A DNA stretch of 64,000 bases from Aphrocallistes beatrix. Its lineage: Eukaryota > Porifera > Hexactinellida > Sceptrulophora > Aphrocallistidae. This document shows, piece by piece, positions 22,731 through 33,764 of this stretch. Position numbers and translations under genes: made by a program. Under the pieces are notes generated by a model. The model saw only the letters and a program-made list of their open reading frames with translations. It was not told the origin of the DNA and searched no databases. The stretch spans positions 2,927,934-2,991,933 of the forward strand of contig OY725494.1 of the NCBI GenBank assembly GCA_963281255.1, read 5' to 3'. The stretch's first letter is position 1. Each line of letters begins with the position of its first letter.

Positions 22731-25700
22731 CTATAATATTGTTTGAGAATTCAGGGGTTCTTCAATTATTCCGAAAGTGGGAGTTGGACAATTGATCATA
22801 GATATCACTGGTTCGTAATGATTCGCAAAGTTCTTGATATATATTGCTAACTTTGTATCCTTGCTACCTTTGAGTAGGCTCCAGCGTACCTGATGGCTAA
22901 ATTTACTTTCTTGTAGTGTATTTAAGTAGTTGTCGTTTGCAATATAAATATCAACTTGGAGAATTGCTGAAGCTGCCATGATCTCGATATCTCCACCCCA
23001 AACACCATCAAGATGTGGCATTTTTTCATTAAGGAAGTAGTCGCTAGGTGTAATTCGGAATTGTCTAAAATACCATCCTAGTTTGGTAGTGCCTTCGCTC
23101 GCAATGAAGTTAGAAATGATTCTTCGTAGTTGTTGGTGGCTGTCTTGTTCTCCTGTAATTATTTTTGATAGACACCTGAATAGACAGTTTCCATCACCTA
23201 CAATAGCTTCCGTCTCCCAGGGTTGGTATCTATAGAGTGGCTCATCAATAAGGTGATCTGGTTGCCTGCAATTAGTCTGGTATGTAAGACCCAACATCGC
23301 ACACTTATCACGTTGCCATGCTTCGCCAACAACTGTAATTGTTGGACTTTTAACTGCCATATTGGGAATCCAGTTTCGCCAATCATCAGGGTATGTTTCC
23401 CATAGCATTGTGTTTAAGTATTGAATTGCCTAATTAGAAAGTTCAGAATGAGAAGTGCCTGTCACTACACAAGAGTTAGACTCATGGTTTCATCCAGGCG
23501 TATGCGGTGCGCCTACAATTTAATCTTATATTGATCTAGGCGCGCGAAAATTGCCTGAACTCCGATATCGTAATATTTAGTGTATAGGCTAGCTAGGTGT
23601 ATCAAAATAGCTAGAGGGATATTTTAGGCGCATATCCTACAAAAGCTGGATGAAACCCTGGGTACAGTCCACATAAAATCAGATAGGTTTCGTTGAAATT
23701 TACTTGTCTTGAGTATTTTTAATGTTAAGGACACTCTTACAAACTTACCACTCCATACAAGACCTTTTCTGTATATTTTCCAGCTAACACGTCGCCGAAC
23801 ATAGGATACAAATCTGTTGTCCAGCCTAATAATTTTTCTCGAATCGCCTTTTTCTATAAATTAGATTTGTATAGTAATACTTGTAATATCAATATTTAAT
23901 TTTGGAAGAGAAGCACCATTGAGTTTTGTTTTAGAGTGGTCTATTTAATGTCACAAATAATGTCAAGTTTTGTTAAATCGTCCTTGGCAATACGGCAGAA
24001 TACATACCATATCATCTTCACTTGAATCTTTTAGAAAAGTAAAAAGAAGTGTGTTCGGAACATACTCGTGATATCTATTAAGCATATTGTGCAGTTGCTC
24101 ATGCAATGGAGTCATAAATGTTCCATCCCGAATATTATGTGTTAGGATAGCCTGAAAATAAAATTTGAATGATAAACCTGCATCTAGGACAACAGACCAA
24201 TTATTTTAAAGAAGAAAAAAAGTTAAGTAAATGTCAATCTTAACTGGTTAAAAATTAGTATTTATATTTTTAATTAAAATTGGATGTTGTAATCCATAAA
24301 TAGATTGAATAATATACAAACCTTGAGAGTGTTGAGATGTGCAATTATTGAGTCACTAGGAAACCCAAAAATAATGGGGTCACTCTAAACAAAAAATATA
24401 TTCTCAAATTTTGCTAAATGCTTAACAACTAACATAATACCACGGAATGGATAAATGTATTTAAGAATATCATCGAATGTATAGTTTACCACTTACTTTA
24501 ATCCGTTTCTTGCCAAAAGTATCGATATGAGAATCTGCTGTAATTATAATATTTGCTTTCCTGGACAAATTAGCATCCCGTTCAAAGTAAGGGCGAGCAA
24601 TGTGGATAGGAATGCGTTTTTCTCTCTGCTTCCCTAGCTGGTCTTGTGATATGACTACATGGCTGTCAGTAACCCGTTTGACTGTTTGTGGCCCCATGTA
24701 TTTTTGCTGTCTTTTAGTATTAGGCATTTTCTTTAGTTTAGGCATGTTTGTGTATAATATCTTATCACCTGTTTTAATTTGAGGTCTACAAATGGAATAG
24801 AAAATATATCAGTCATATCCTCGTTACCTAAAGGTGGACTCACCACTTGAAAATTTAAGCTATATTTCATTGGAGAAGTTTATAATTTTTAAAAATATGC
24901 CTATGCTAGACTAATTTAAGCCAAATAAGATTAATTAGATAAAATAGTGCATATAAAACCTGAATCCACCTCTTGCCATGTAGATCCGCAAATTTCCAAT
25001 ATTAAATAAAACACACCTGGTATCATTAACTTTCTTATCAAATTGCCTTTTCTGCCTTAATTGATCTGATCGAATCGAATTTGCTGCACATTTGTATATT
25101 TCAGCTCGCTCATGGTCAATGGAAGATATCTCTTCAAGTCCTTGTTCTCGAAGTTCATCTTCTGTATGTTGGAATTCAGCGAATATGTTTTCCTCTAACT
25201 CCAAATCTTCTTGTGGAGTGGGTATGGTATCATTGATCGCTGAGAGAAGATCCTCATACCTTGACTCTCTTCCAAACATTACCATGTAAGGAGTATATCC
25301 GTGGGATTTCTTTTGGGTACTGTTCATAGAAAGAACTGCAGACTTTAGTAGCTCTGACCAATTCTTTTTAGTTTGGAGGTTCAGCTTGTTCAACCTCCTA
25401 ATTAATCGAATTATAATTTACCATGAGTAACTTTGTATAATAAAATTATAATATTGTGATGTAATTAATTAAGGGTAACATTCTGTAAAAATGGACAGAA
25501 TCTTAAAAGGTCCTTTAAATTTAATAACTTATTTACACAAAATGAATAACTTTTAAAATTTTGAAATTCTGCCCAATTAACCGACTGTTCTCCCTTAATA
25601 AAGAAGTAGTTCAAGAAATATAAACATTACGTTTTGAGAATCTTGTTATGTGCTTCAACTAAGCCATTAGCCATAGGGTGATAGGCACGGGTCTTACGAT

Positions 25701-26748
25701 CGTCGATTCCTAGCTTTTGGTGAAATTCCTGAAATATCTACATATATAATAAGTTAATTAGTCGATATTGATGATAAACATAACGTATAAAATTAAGTTT
25801 CTAAATACACCTTGCTAGTAAACTCCTTTCCTTGGTCGTGCTGAATAACATTCGGTAATCCGACATCAAGATATATATCTTTTAGATTCTCAAGAATCTC
25901 TTCAGATGTTTTAGATTTTAGTGCTCGAGCTACTACAAATTTACTCAAATAACACACAGTGACAAGGATGTGTCGAAAACCGTCTTGAGTTACTGGGAGA
26001 TCGCATATTAAATCCATCCCAATATGCAGCCATGGTCGATCTGGGGGTGGAATAGGCTGTAGTTTCCTTTGTGGCTGTGGTGGCAATGAGGCTGTTAATT
26101 GGCATATCTCACATGATTTGACCTTTTTGAAATGATAAAATTGGTAAATTAAAAAAAGTTCAAGTTTAAGCGAAAACTTTAAGTAAGTAAAACTTGTTTG
26201 AGGTTATAAGTTGAAGAAATGCTAGTGAAAACCCTCTTGATTTACACTAATTCAAAGTTGCATTGTAGTAAATACACTAATCCGATTAAGATGGGAGAAA
26301 ATTGATGCAGTTGAATAAGTTTGATAATTTTATACTTACATAGTCCTCGACGCAGGGATACATTCCTTTCCAAGTGAACCGCTGTTGTATTGCAGAATAG
26401 GTGGTGTTGATTCCAGGATGGCCTACCTGGTCATGCAGCTTCCTTAATATTCCCTGAACTTCTCCAGCTGTTGGCACTTCAACTTGCGTCTCTTTCCCAT
26501 TAAGAATGATCCTCTTTAAAAGGCAAGTTTTAAACAAGTATGTACAACACTATACATTATAAAACTTCTTACATATGAAAGCATTTTACTGCATAAATTA
26601 CCTTGAATAGTTTATCTGATTCCTCAACTGAATACAGTGAGATATTTCTTCGGAAATTCCATTTTGTCTTGGATGTAGAGGATACCGCAGGAGGGTATAC
26701 ACCATTAGAAAGGAAATTATGAATATCTTCATATTCCTTTGGCTCCAT
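22731..26748 (-). CDS. Ginger1 transposase: integrase-GPY/F-OTU fusion, 10 exons
   Basis: Exons on the minus strand: 26748-26602, 26513-26340, 26122-25811, 25737-25631, 25397-25017, 24785-24497, 24384-24322, 24151-24008, 23853-23749, 23429-22731. All introns are GT-AG, all phases agree, there is no internal stop: 2,421 nt, 806 aa. Order: N-terminal segment with GVYPP and WNFRRN; H2C2 zinc finger (LHDQVGHPG ... KSCEICQ); DDE core with D in IGMDLI, D in QHDQGKEF and E in NGLVEAHNK, 35 residues between the last two; GPY/F motif (YMGPQTVKRV); and a C-terminal OTU cysteine protease with GDGNCLFRCLS, VWGGDIEIMA and NHYEPV. It should excise and integrate its element; the OTU role is unknown in this family. 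Length and domain order match Ginger1. The exon 4 acceptor was chosen at 25,738 because it gives TSKIFQEF. Confidence 0.88.
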
Positions 26749-27479
26749 TAAGCAAATTCTGGATATTTGCTAATTTTCAATATTGAAAAATGACTAATAG
26801 TCAAGTTCGCTCTTATTGAATCCGAACGGCAAAAATGGTTCGTAATAAAGCAGTCATTAAAAAGTCAATCAACATGAAGAATTAAATGACCTTATAGTGC
26901 AATACAAATTTTGTGAAGTCAAAATTGGGGTTTGTTCATAATAAGCGATCCTGATCGCATGATAGATTAAACTTAATTTTGTCATACTACTTGTAAGTCG
27001 GCATACAATATTCAAGTTGATTGAAAGACCAAAATGTGAATATTAATATTGATTTATAAAATTTGTCATTCGCGAATTAACTATCATTTATACATGTATA
27101 ATATCTTTAGGATTCATCATTGTAATTGTTACATACTTAGATTGTCAAGCCTGGAAATGCAAACTTCATCGTGTTATATATTACGTAAATAAGCAAATCA
27201 TATCGTGATGAATTCAGAATACAATATCAATGTAACCACAACTCATCATCTAGGTTTTCGATGTTACATATGTACGTATTTCATTTACTTTCAATTATCA
27301 AATCAATGTAAAATTTTAAAAATATCGATTTAAGCCAAGTTAGAAACACTTGACTTTTTAGTTAGTTTTGCTTTGTGAATACCAAATTAGTTTCAAAGTT
27401 ACGTAGTTTGAACTTAGTTTTGACTTAGTAGTTTAAGAAAAACTTAATTTGAGTAGTTTGGTAAATAATCAGGCCCCTG

Positions 27480-27691
27480 CAGGTCGTGAAGCACAATACA
27501 CTACTTAGAGCAGGGAAAACATCAAGTATCACCACTCAAATGGAAAGTCATTGTATAAATTAGAACTATGTAAATGATCGCATCATGATCACAGGATTGG
27601 TGTTGCCTCAGAATACCACGGTACCTCAGAATACCACGCAAGTTGAATAGCCATGGTTAATTTGACTAGTGCCTCAAAATACCACGCAACA
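27480..27691 (-). repeat. Ginger1 right terminal inverted repeat
   Basis: 212 bp, intact, starting at CAGGTCGTGAAGCACAATAC and ending CCACGCAACA at the GGAC duplication. Inverted match to the left repeat. The transposase start lies about 730 bp inside, so the promoter is probably between 26,750 and this repeat. Confidence 0.85.
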
Positions 27692-28085
27692 GGACTACAA
27701 ACGGGTGGCCGCTGGCCGCGTTGAGCAGGTGACCGCTATACACAGGTTCAATATTATGGAATTTCGGAAGGGACTGTTCATTGGTGACCGCTATAGACAG
27801 GTGACCGTTATATAGAGTGGCCGTTAAGACAGGTTCGACTGTATTTGAAATTATTAAAAATGAGAAGGTAATTTCCTCATCCACCCCTTTGATTCAACAC
27901 GTGAATAATGCCATTCATAATATCACTAATGCTAAGATAAAAAATAGTATTGGTTTAGAGAGTGAGTATACTAAAATTCTAGAAGTTGCTTCCAATTTAA
28001 CGATTTAGAGCGTCATGTCATCCTTCTGAAGTCTACATTCGTAGTGATGAAATAGAGATAACACTAAGCTAAAAATATATAACTA

Positions 28086-28273
28086 CAGTCAGGGTCGCTT
28101 ACTATGAACCCGCTTAATATGAACATTCGTTTATTATGAACTAACCTCCTGGTCCGAATTCCTTTTTTTAGATAGGATTTGTATTGAATCAAGTTCGCTT
28201 AATTAATATGAAGTATCTCTATTATGAACAGATTCTTGGCCCCCTGGTGGTTCACAATAAGCGGCCCTGACTG
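28086..28273. mobile_element. TA-flanked MITE, 188 bp
   Basis: Ends CAGTCAGGGTCGCTTACTAT and, reverse-complemented, CAGTCAGGGCCGCTTATTGT are inverted repeats with TA on both sides. TATTATGAAC-type motifs recur inside. Non-coding. Confidence 0.75.
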
Positions 28274-28298
28274 TATTTTTTTCTATGTTCGTTTGTTT

Positions 28299-28419
<121 letters not shown>

Positions 28420-28649
28420 GAATCTAGTCTAGTTATAAATGAATTGTCACACTATCTATTTATTTATTTATTTAATTATTTATTTATATTTAGCAGTGTA
28501 TTGATTGTGATTTTACCATTAAAGTGTATAATAATATGTTAATTTTAAATGGATTGGGTGGTCTGAAATCATTAAAATCAATCAAATGATACATTAGAGT
28601 ACTTTAGAATAGTAATGAAAGGCAATATAACAATACATGATATTTTGAA

Positions 28650-28722
28650 AGCCCATGGTAATTGCCATCCATGGTCTAGATTTTGAATAGAGTGCCATTG
28701 CCTTAGTATATAGAATGCTATG
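28650..28722. repeat. Orphan P-like terminal repeat
   Basis: CCATGG ... TGCCATTGCCTTAGTATA ... TAGAATGCTATG matches the right end of the P-like element at 19,930-19,983. No partner left end was found, so this may close the THAP remnant that begins near 20,839. Confidence 0.45.
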
Positions 28723-28934
28723 GTTCGAGATAGGAAGAGAGTGGTTCGAGGAAGGTAGAGACAGAGATGGAGAATGGTTTTTGGAGAACGGTTGAAATGA
28801 AGGATAATTTTGGCAATGTGTCGTGAAAGAGGTGATACCTGAGCAGATCCTGTACAAGCAAGACTTTTGAATGTTCATGACCTACATGCGGAACTGTGGC
28901 AGATGCAGTTTACCACAGACTGTGTAACGCAAAA

Positions 28935-29490
28935 GTTTGATTCTTCCCCCCAATCAAATAGCTTACTTTGATCATCAAATATTCGTCATAAAAAATTCAA
29001 GCAGTTTGGAGATGATTTTGTGGTACCGAAAGGTAGGCTCAGATTTATGATGGGATTTGTCCGGTTTGGGGCTTAAAATTGCAAAAGGCTTACTTCTGAC
29101 AGACAAATAAATTTGCAACAATATAATTGAGATATTTGGGGGTGATATCGCAAAATAATACATTTTAATGACCTAAAATCTACCAGTTCGGAGATATTGG
29201 TAAAAACAGTTTGGACCATTGATTAAAAGTACGAAGGTTGGTCCCAACGATTATCTGAATTATAAAGTTTCAAGTTTCTTTCTCTATCAGAAGTACGCCT
29301 TTTGCAATTTCCAAACCGGGCAAATCACATTATAAATCTGCACAAGGAGGGAGCCTACCTTACGGGACCACTAAATCATCTCCAAAGTGCTTGAATTTTT
29401 ATGGTGAATATTTGTCGATCGAAGTAAGCTATTTAAAGGGTGTGCATCAAATATTCAAACTTTTGAACTTTTTGGGCCACCCTAAAATGG
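28935..29490. mobile_element. Foldback element, copy 1
   Basis: Left arm (AATAGCTTACTTTGATC near 28,957, TTCAAGCAGTTTGGAGATGA near 28,996) and right arm (TCATCTCCAAAGTGCTTGAA near 29,375, AAGTAAGCTATT near 29,423) are inverted. The middle shares GCAAAAGG..TACTTCTGA and AGATATTGGT..A with a second copy at 35,484-35,940. The right flank CACCCTAA resembles that of copy 2. No coding sequence. Confidence 0.6.
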
Positions 29491-29559
29491 CGCGTACAGT
29501 TACCCGCACACGCAACTAAAACTCCATGGACATTTCGGAGATAGGATCATTCAAGCTGA

Positions 29560-31262
29560 GATCAATTGTAAGCTCGTGTGGTCACATTCAGAAAGAAGGT
29601 TAAGGCTGTTCTCCACCAGTTCTACAGTCATTGGAAAGCTGATCCTGAGACAGAGAAAAGGAGGATAGTACAAACTGCAGCTAAACTGATCAGAGATGAT
29701 ATCAAGACAGTGGAGACATCTCACGCAGTCTATCCAGCGTGTCATCAGCTGGAATCTGATGAATGTGTCGACTTCCGAAACCTTGAGAGTATTTTCTAGG
29801 GACTGATTGTGGAGAAAGGAGTCCAGAAAAAAATTACCTCCATTGGACAAGCAATTATGCAGGTAGTTCGACCTCGAGTGTTACTGGCACCACTCCAGCT
29901 AGGCGCACTTAAGATATACCGGGCAATTTATGTATCTGCATCTACGTATATTATATAGGGCAAAAAATACCAGCAACATGTTAAATTGTTTGGAGAACAC
30001 ATGCATCATGTTTAGGTACGGGTAAACTATTAACATAATTATTCTAACTGCAGGTTGGTTTGGAAGTGCAGCTGCATCATCACTTCGCATCACGCTTCCT
30101 CATATTGACTCACTTCATCAACATTGTTTATGCTGCTCCTACCAAGAAGTACACAAATTCGAACCAAATGTTGTAGTATCTCAAGGAACAGATGTGCCTT
30201 GCTTCACATCTCAGTCTGTTCAGTATGTTGCTGCAGACAATGTTGACCACAACATCCAAACCCTCAATGGTTATGATACTGTCCATGGTATGGGGATGAC
30301 AGCTGCCATAACCCCTGGAACCAAGAAAATCAACCCAATTCTTAGAGTGACAGTCACATCCACGGACATAGCGATGGTGGGACGAGTTCCAATCCAATAT
30401 TACAGAGGTCTTGGAATGACTGTAGTGACGTACTAGAAGCTGTATGACATGAAGGCCCAAGACCCAACAGCACGTCTTGACGTTCTTTGGAAGACATCAT
30501 CTTGTTTGGATCGCCAAGGCCGGCATGGTCTAGAATGATGCAACTTGTACATCGGAGCTACCATCCTAGGAAGTCGTCATTGATGTTTCTACCAAAGATT
30601 GATATGAATCCCGGTGATGTAACGTGTGTCTACTCGACACTGAAGTATGTCTGTGAGCACGCACGTCGCCACGACGTCACTTCGGCCAACCACTGTGGTG
30701 GAAGGCTCTATGGATTATTGTTACTTAGCCTGTCAATAGCAATTTGAGACATAGTCCTTCGTCCAGGAGGTTTTCACATAGAAATGCGTTTCCTTGGGTG
30801 CTTTGGTCGTCTCATGGCTGCATCTGCATTACGGGAACTGCTAGAATTGATCTATACAATACATCCAATACAGTAGTACGCATACTCATTGGCAAGACAA
30901 TTGCTAAAGCAGTACGAGCCAAAGAGCAAGCTGGTGCAACTGTGACCTTCACAGAAGACATGCAACTCACAATAAAGAAGGAGCAATTTCTAGCTTACAA
31001 GACCAACAAACAGAAGTTCGTCAACATGCTCGGTGACCAGCTAGAGAATAACAAGTGTAAGATACATCATTGCACTAGGGGATGCTGACCTCGTTGTTCA
31101 GAAAACTGAGTTTGCCGCAAAGGTAAATACAGTCCTGGTGGCGATGACACAGATTTGCTCATTTGCTGTGCTATCATGCAAGCTTAGACTCCCACATCAT
31201 CTTGTTTCGACCAGAGCCCAAGAACCCTAGAGTATGGGATACCAAGCCAAAGCATTCGATGT
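29560..31262 (+). pseudogene. Degraded repeat-encoded protein (NVDHN / PIN-like family)
   Basis: Collinear fragments in changing frames read as one decayed gene: KKVKAVLHQFYSHWKADPET (29,590), KKITSIGQAIMQVVRPRVLL (29,833), LEVQLHHHFASRF (30,061), QYVAADNVDHNIQTLNG with HGMGMTAAITPGTKK (30,218-30,330), SPRPAWSRMMQLVH and FLPKIDMNPGDVTCVYSTLK (30,510-30,650), GGFHIEMRFLGCFGRLMAAS (30,770), KFVNMLGDQLENNKCKIHH (31,017), and a GDDTDLL-like end near 31,145 (GDDTDLLICCAIMQA). Such proteins recur, unnamed, in cnidarian and sponge repeats; this is from memory and the family name is not known. The last part resembles PIN/FEN-type nucleases. Stops and frameshifts (about 30,434 and 30,540) show it is dead. 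A 150-bp insert or intron lies at 29,905-30,053. Confidence 0.55.
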
Positions 31263-31898
31263 AGAGTCATCATAAAGGTCGATTATTGTTCTCAGATATT
31301 TGACTATAGAGATTTGATTTTTGGAAAATTAAACTAGCCCTGCGGGATAAAATGTTGGTTTCTAAAATCTAGAAAATATTAGTGATGGAATACATACACA
31401 CCATCTTACATCAAATGTTTGGGCCTAGTAGGGATAATTATAATATTTTATCAAAGATACTATTCAAATTCAGAGGCATATATTCAAAAAAAATCGCGAG
31501 GATTAGTGAAATTGAAAATAAATTAAAGATAATGATCCTACTTTTGCATTCTTGCTAAAAATGATATAATTTTACATCCTAAATACATTTACGACTTCAA
31601 ATCGTAAGAAGTGCTAAAATTGTCCAAAAATTCGTATTCCATGCATTAAATTATTATTTTTTGAATAGATAAATCTCAAATATAGAAATTACAGATCGGT
31701 ATCTGAGAAATTAATCACTTCCATGTGGGATTATGCACTAGTGTAAGTGGTTAAATAATCTTTTTAAACTTTAGAATATTGCAATCCTATGGAAATTTCT
31801 GTCGAAAGATAAAATTAAAGTAAAGAAATTCAGTTTATTTTTTATCAGGGATGGTTAGAAAGAATACAATGAAATTAAGTAGTAGTAGTAGTATGATG

Positions 31899-33659
31899 TT
31901 ATTTGGCAATATTTGTGCAGAACTGATCTAATGGGCTGCCACCCATCATGATTGGTGTGATTATCTCATCTTGCATGGCCATGAACAGTCCTTTCTTGAA
32001 GGTAACAGAGAGCAACTCATCTAGATCACTGATATCAGGATACTCGTAGATGGCCCACTTAACATAGACCATGCATTCTGACCATTCAACTTTGCCATCT
32101 TTATCCATGTCAAGAGCCTTCAATGCCTTTCTTGCGTCTTCACTTTTGATATTCGGGTAATATGGTTTGAGGAATTTGTGGTAAAATGTCTCAAATTCGA
32201 GTGCATCATCACCTTGTTGACTTAATTCTTCACTGCCATCCAATTCGTCCCAGATTGCACGAAGTTGAGACTTCAACATTTCCCAATGGGGCGTAGTTAT
32301 CTCCCACTTATCAATAACATTCCTCATGTTCACATTCAAATGACCACCGGCCCGATCAAAGAGAAGCGCTAATCCCACAGGACTCATATACTCTTCCTTT
32401 CGATTACCAACCAGGTCCTGGATCATTTGCTTTTTCATTGAATGCATTAACTGATCGGTGAAGGCAGCGTTGAAGCCAAAAGTATTTATCATCTGTTGCT
32501 TCAGCATGTCCGTTGAAGAGAGTGTGCTAATACGAATTGGATGCACTTCACCGAAGAAATTTGCCAAGTCGAAAGAATTTCTTTTCGTTCTACCACCAGC
32601 AATGCCACCAAAGTCGAAGACAGTATCCAAGGCCCTCTCCCCGTACAGACATTGTCTAGGTTGTGGCGGTAGACCGGTTGTAATTCTCGTCACTGCGATA
32701 GCAGCATCCCTCAAGTAAGTGCAGTTATACCTCTTCAGAACTTTGGTGTTACCCATACAAATGAGATTCAAGAGTGCGATACTGGAACAAGCGTGTCCGA
32801 AAGCTGATCCCTCCTCGCAAACACTTGCCCACATGCCATCTGCTCCTGACTTTAGACACTCGAGTTGTACACTGTCTGCCAACCCCAAATACTGATGAAC
32901 ATGCACCAACAGGTGACCTTTGTTCCATCCCTCAGCATCCATTATCTCACGGATGGTGCTCGTCCATAAGCTCATTTGCTCGGCTAGAAAGCGTCCAGTA
33001 GGGTCTTCATACATCAATCCTAACGGGCGTCTCAATTCATTCAAAGAACTGATATACTGCACAACTCTCAGTACACGTTCCGGACATTTGGTCATTGCGA
33101 TGGGGAAATCTCTCAGGTTGATGAATATCCTCGAATTGGGACAAAGTTGCTGCTTACTCCACTCAATCCTTTGAAAGAGAAGTTGACACACCTCCTCAAC
33201 GATCGACTTCTTTGTCCAATCTATCCTTTGATCAGCCAAGTCGATCTCAATGATAGGATTGCGGAGTTTGAGTTCTTTCATCTTGAGAAGGGTAGTTGGA
33301 ACTGTCTCTGCAATGATAGTTCCATCTTCATTGATATCATCGATGAAGTCACAGAAGGCAAAGAGTCTAGTCACATCTTCCCCTCTCTCGAGCAATTGTT
33401 TGACAAATTCATCGTCTACACGCTCCTCATCTGAAAAGGCAGCTACTACAATGTTTTGATAGGCACACTTTTTTACCTCTTCGAAAATTCTCCACTTATC
33501 TTCAAGTGTGTGTCCTTTCAATTGACCGACCGTGCTCTCTCGGAGAGAATTGTCCAGTACGAAGCAGTCTAAGTCGCGGAGTACATCCTGTTTAGCATTT
33601 TTTTCCTTTTCACCTTGGTCGAGTTCGGCCATTGCATTTTTGATTGTACAATGATACAT
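31899..33659 (-). CDS. DRE-TIM (HMGL/IPMS-like) barrel with C-terminal EF-hand, full-length copy
   Basis: Single-exon ORF of 586 aa from the ATG at 33,659 (MYHCTIKNAM), about 96 bp after a TATA box. Residues 36-41, DNSLRE, match the D-x-x-L-R-E start of DRE-TIM metallolyases (HMG-CoA lyase, isopropylmalate and homocitrate synthases). Residues 253-260, HVHQYLGL, match the metal-binding HxH strand (usually HxHNDLGL), and 267-290 follow the CLKSGAD..W.SV..EG...G pattern. The usual Asn metal ligand near residue 289 appears to be His. Residues 517-528, DMDKDGKVEWSE, form a canonical EF-hand loop; a second weaker EF-hand may lie at 486-505. A calcium-linked TIM-barrel lyase or synthase is inferred; the substrate is unknown. 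It differs from the right copy at about three residues before the right copy's deletion. Confidence 0.75.
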   Translation of the reverse strand: MYHCTIKNAMAELDQGEKEKNAKQDVLRDLDCFVLDNSLRESTVGQLKGHTLEDKWRIFEEVKKCAYQNIVVAAFSDEERVDDEFVKQLLERGEDVTRLFAFCDFIDDINEDGTIIAETVPTTLLKMKELKLRNPIIEIDLADQRIDWTKKSIVEEVCQLLFQRIEWSKQQLCPNSRIFINLRDFPIAMTKCPERVLRVVQYISSLNELRRPLGLMYEDPTGRFLAEQMSLWTSTIREIMDAEGWNKGHLLVHVHQYLGLADSVQLECLKSGADGMWASVCEEGSAFGHACSSIALLNLICMGNTKVLKRYNCTYLRDAAIAVTRITTGLPPQPRQCLYGERALDTVFDFGGIAGGRTKRNSFDLANFFGEVHPIRISTLSSTDMLKQQMINTFGFNAAFTDQLMHSMKKQMIQDLVGNRKEEYMSPVGLALLFDRAGGHLNVNMRNVIDKWEITTPHWEMLKSQLRAIWDELDGSEELSQQGDDALEFETFYHKFLKPYYPNIKSEDARKALKALDMDKDGKVEWSECMVYVKWAIYEYPDISDLDELLSVTFKKGLFMAMQDEIITPIMMGGSPLDQFCTNIAK

Positions 33660-33754
33660 TTCGTATTGAATCAAGTTCTGGATTGGATGTTTTTTTGTGT
33701 AGTTTGTTTGTAGTATTTGCTTTTACTTTGCTATATTTATTGGTATGGTTTCTG

Positions 33755-33764
33755 TATTTATATA
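33755..33764 (-). promoter_or_regulatory. TATA box, left DRE-TIM gene
   Basis: TATATAAATA on the minus strand, about 96 bp upstream of the ATG at 33,659. Conserved in position and sequence in the right copy (37,074-37,083). Confidence 0.6.

Larger units (their letters stand above)
21860..27691 (-). mobile_element. Ginger1 DNA transposon, apparently intact
   Basis: Termini TGTTGCGTGGTATT and AATACCACGCAACA begin TGT and end ACA like gypsy LTRs. The 4-bp GGAC flanks both ends (21,856-21,859; 27,692-27,695). Terminal inverted repeats are about 212 bp (27,480-27,691 against 21,860-22,654), the left one interrupted by a 575-bp MITE. Between them lies one ten-exon minus-strand transposase gene. 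Ginger1 elements are known for 40-270 bp inverted repeats, 4-bp target duplications and an integrase fused to OTU or Ulp1 protease. The known Ginger1 targets are CCGG/CCGT; GGAC differs. Confidence 0.88.
21581..27841. mobile_element. TA-flanked element (TIR CAGTGGAACCTG) hosting Ginger1
   Basis: The left end CAGTGGAACCTGTATATAAC and the right end, reverse-complemented CAGTCGAACCTGTCTTAAC, are inverted repeats flanked by TA (21,579-21,580; 27,842-27,843). Subterminal copies of GACCGTTATA(TC)ACAGGTGA occur on both sides (21,625-21,840 and 27,720-27,830). Without the nested Ginger1 it is only about 430 bp, a MITE-sized element. Tc1/mariner-like by its TA duplication. Confidence 0.7.
21545..28008 (+). 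pseudogene. Small ORF split by a TA-inserted transposon
   Basis: Twelve codons from the ATG at 21,545 (MSLENIINEVEL) run up to a TA at 21,579-21,580. After the right end of the inserted element and the duplicated TA (27,842-27,843), the frame resumes at 27,844 (FEIIKNEKVISSSTPLIQ) and runs to TAG at 28,006. Removing the insertion and one TA restores one 66-codon frame. The ORF is not recognised; it lies downstream of a THAP remnant and may be part of the same old element. Confidence 0.5.

Noticed and set aside
23223-23405. Plus-strand ORFs inside the Ginger1 gene
   Set aside because: Shadows of the OTU and integrase exons.
22731-26748. Gypsy LTR retrotransposon
   Set aside because: No reverse transcriptase, RNase H, protease or LTRs; inverted rather than direct terminal repeats, and an OTU fusion typical of Ginger1.
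32458-33459. Antisense ORFs across both DRE-TIM copies
   Set aside because: They appear identically in both copies because the sense strand is conserved; no domain and no independent support.
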